Shown here piece by piece: positions 61,874 to 64,000 of a stretch of 64,000 nt of DNA. Numbering within the stretch: position 1 is the first letter of the stretch; every line of letters starts with the position of its first letter. The stretch comes from Glossina fuscipes. Taxonomy: Eukaryota; Arthropoda; Insecta; Diptera; Glossinidae. The notes under the pieces were generated by a model. It was given only the letters and a program-made list of their open reading frames with translations, did no database searches and had not been told where the DNA came from. The position numbers and the translations under genes were made by a program. The stretch spans positions 12,294,157 through 12,358,156 of the forward strand of contig NW_023998415.1 in the NCBI RefSeq assembly GCF_014805625.2, in the 5' to 3' direction.

Positions 61874-63087
61874 ACAACATTATTATACACAAAAACTATA
61901 AAGATGATGAAACACACAGGCAATATTTATGTATACCCGTAACTGTATGGGAGTAGATGGAAGTGTGGACAATTTACATTACCACCTGCTAGATCGATTA
62001 CAAGATACAAATAACCAGACATAGCAGACGAATCTAGGCGCGCTATCAACAAAGCACCTGTTTTAGGTAATATCAAATAAATAAAATAAAATACAAAAAA
62101 AAAAAAAAAAAAAGCAAAAACAAAAAATTAAAATAAAAGAGACAAAAAAGAGAAAACAAAAAAAAAAATAAAAATAAATAAAATAAAAAAATAAATAAAA
62201 ACAAAAGAAGAGAAAAGAAAACGCAATGATATTAAGTAAAATAAAAAAACAAAGCAACTCTTAGTTAAATTGCAGAAGAAATTCTGATGCAAAAATTTCT
62301 TATTTAAAAATTGAAATTTCTTACTTAACAATGTTTACGAAAATTTATATATGATATGACATTTATTAATTGTACTAGTGATGATACTAAGCAATTTAGT
62401 TAAATATACAAACACGTTTACAATGGACGCTCGTAATGTGCTGTGATGTGTTGGTGGGGTTATGGACACCTCCGCACAATTTCTTATGGCTTCGCTTTTT
62501 CTTCTCCTTCTGCTTCTTCTTCTTCTTCTTCTATTTGTGTAGTTAGTTATTCACACCTTGTTCCCTTCTACGTATAGAGTTTTGGGATATGTTTGGTGTT
62601 ACACTTTGTTTTTTTTTTTTAATTTTTTTTTTATACAAACTTTTCTTAGTTTTGCTTTACTTTAGTGTCTATCTCTTTCTGTATGGATCTGTATGTGTGT
62701 GCTTGTATACATTTTGCTTTAACGAATTTATGAATAGCCATTTAAATCATGCAATTATGAGACCTTTTGTCATCTGAAAACTAAAAGCTACAAATAATAT
62801 ACTGTTTTATGCAAATCACTTGCCGACAATAGGTAAACAAGAGAGTTTGTTTTGTTCTGTCTGTCTTTCTGTCTGTCTGTCTGATTGTCTCTCTGTCTAC
62901 ATGCAGAGAGTTGTGGGCACCACCGCGTCGCAGATTCATCCATGCATATGTGCATGCGGCATACATATGGGACAGTTTCATCGGTTACTTTATGTTTTGC
63001 TTAGCAACTTCCGTAGACAAATACAAAGCTTTGTAACTTTTTGACTCTCGCTTATACATACATATCAGTTGCGTACTAAGCTTCTTC

Positions 63088-63089
<2 letters not shown>

Positions 63090-63122
<33 letters not shown>
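63090..63122. repeat. (TTAC)n microsatellite
   Basis: About eight TTAC units. Confidence 0.9.
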
Positions 63123-63124
<2 letters not shown>

Positions 63125-63364
63125 TTTTATATGTACAAAATAAGTAAATAACAAAGTTTAGTATTCATAGGCGCTTTTGCCTTCTTTGGTTACAAGTCGG
63201 TTGTAAATCTGTGTTGAGAATTTCTTACATTTTTCTTCTTCTGTTTTTTTTTTTTTTTTTTTTTTTTTTTTGTTTATTAAATGTAAAACTTCCGATTAGC
63301 TGGTCTTTTTGGCATTTTGAAGTCTATATGTATTTATTTATTCATTTGAGTGGAGTTAAGTTAA

Positions 63365-63415
63365 AATGAGTTGAGTTGAGTTGAGTTGAATCGAGTTGAG
63401 TCAAATCGAGTTGAA
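63365..63415. repeat. (GAGTT)n pentanucleotide repeat
   Basis: GAGTT units, perfect at first and then degenerate (GAATC, GAGTC). Confidence 0.85.
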
Positions 63416-64000
63416 TCGCATACTCGACGAGCTGCGCTTAGCTGTTAGAATTTGGTGAAGTGAACGAAACGAACATGAGAAGAACAAAATAATAAAAAAT
63501 AAAAATAAAGGAAAAGTTTAAAGCTTTGCTTCAAATTTTCAGTTTATCATCATTTGTGCTCTATTTGGTGCCGTAAACGTATATTGTTGTTTATATTTAC
63601 CTACAAAACGCAAGTACTTTTTTGACTAGTTACTAGGTAAACCTCAACTCTCTTTTAGTCTCTGCCTTTGTATCTCAAGCCAAATGATAAATGTGTTCTA
63701 AACGACAAACGGTAACCAAAGACAAAATTGTTTGATTCTTAGGACAGTAACGTAGTCTAAGAGGATGAAACGAGACCGATGTAATCCACAATATGTGAAA
63801 GTATTTATTGAAACTCAGTTTCATCAAATAAATATTTAAAATTCATTTTATTTGTAATTCTTCTCGATCTACGAGAATGTCAGTCGTAGTTTTTATTCTA
63901 AATGTTCGGTTTCCGATTTCCGATTTCCGATTCCCGATTTTTTTATTCGAATGCATGCGTTATTTACGAAAGAATTTCATTTGGCTTATTGATGGACTAC

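Larger units (their letters stand above)
58171..64000. other. Intergenic to the window end, no gene seen
   Basis: A-rich low-complexity sequence (58530-58550, 59080-59130, 59200-59280, 62095-62215), a CAG/CAA-type tract (61834-61872), (TCT)n near 62505-62532, (TCTG)n near 62855-62895, (TTAC)n at 63090-63122, a T run (63246-63270), GAGTT repeats (63365-63415) and TTTCCGA repeats (63909-63940). No exon or RNA gene is supported. Confidence 0.5.

Overview
The window is AT-rich, repeat-rich genomic DNA from a higher fly (Diptera, Schizophora). The evidence is a complete four-exon senseless/Gfi-1-type zinc-finger gene very close to the Drosophila protein, a decayed copy of the fly PIAS gene Su(var)2-10, an Inr+DPE core promoter, and a dispersed 'agacggacagac' repeat of the kind common in fly genomes. 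I cannot separate a tephritid from a calyptrate fly from this sequence alone. Gene density is low: one intact protein gene in 64 kb. Most of the rest is intergenic or intronic DNA with A/T homopolymers and microsatellites. Two 100-N assembly gaps (17398-17497 and 31815-31914) both sit inside homopolymers.

Layout. 826-2570 (+): an intronless, frameshifted copy of Su(var)2-10 that has lost the SP-RING zinc ligands; it reads as a processed pseudogene. 2.6-31.7 kb: no intact gene, but several mobile-element remains: an inverted-repeat MITE (about 7.34-7.92 kb), a P-element/THAP9-like transposase fossil on the minus strand (about 9.44-10.08 kb), a tRNA-headed SINE with target-site duplications (14.5-14.7 kb, minus), a possible LINE reverse-transcriptase remnant (about 19.6 kb, minus), a Tc1/mariner-superfamily N-terminal remnant (about 21.65 kb), a mariner transposase fossil (27.7-28.3 kb) and a LINE ORF1 remnant (29.49-29.82 kb).

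31.7-44.5 kb (minus): the senseless gene. Coding exons are 44166-43995, 43868-42667, 35526-35376 and 33394-33171, joining in phase into 582 residues. It has an Inr/DPE promoter at about 44499 and a long presumed 3' UTR with a perfect 8-mer seed match for miR-9a. The protein is expected to be a nuclear transcription factor of sensory-organ precursor cells.

44.5-64 kb: upstream intergenic DNA with a divergent TATA/Inr-like promoter candidate, a second SINE copy with 13-bp duplications (57992-58157), a related tRNA-headed element with a different body (about 50222-50440), copies of the dispersed fly repeat, many microsatellites and a CAG/CAA tract. No further gene is supported there.
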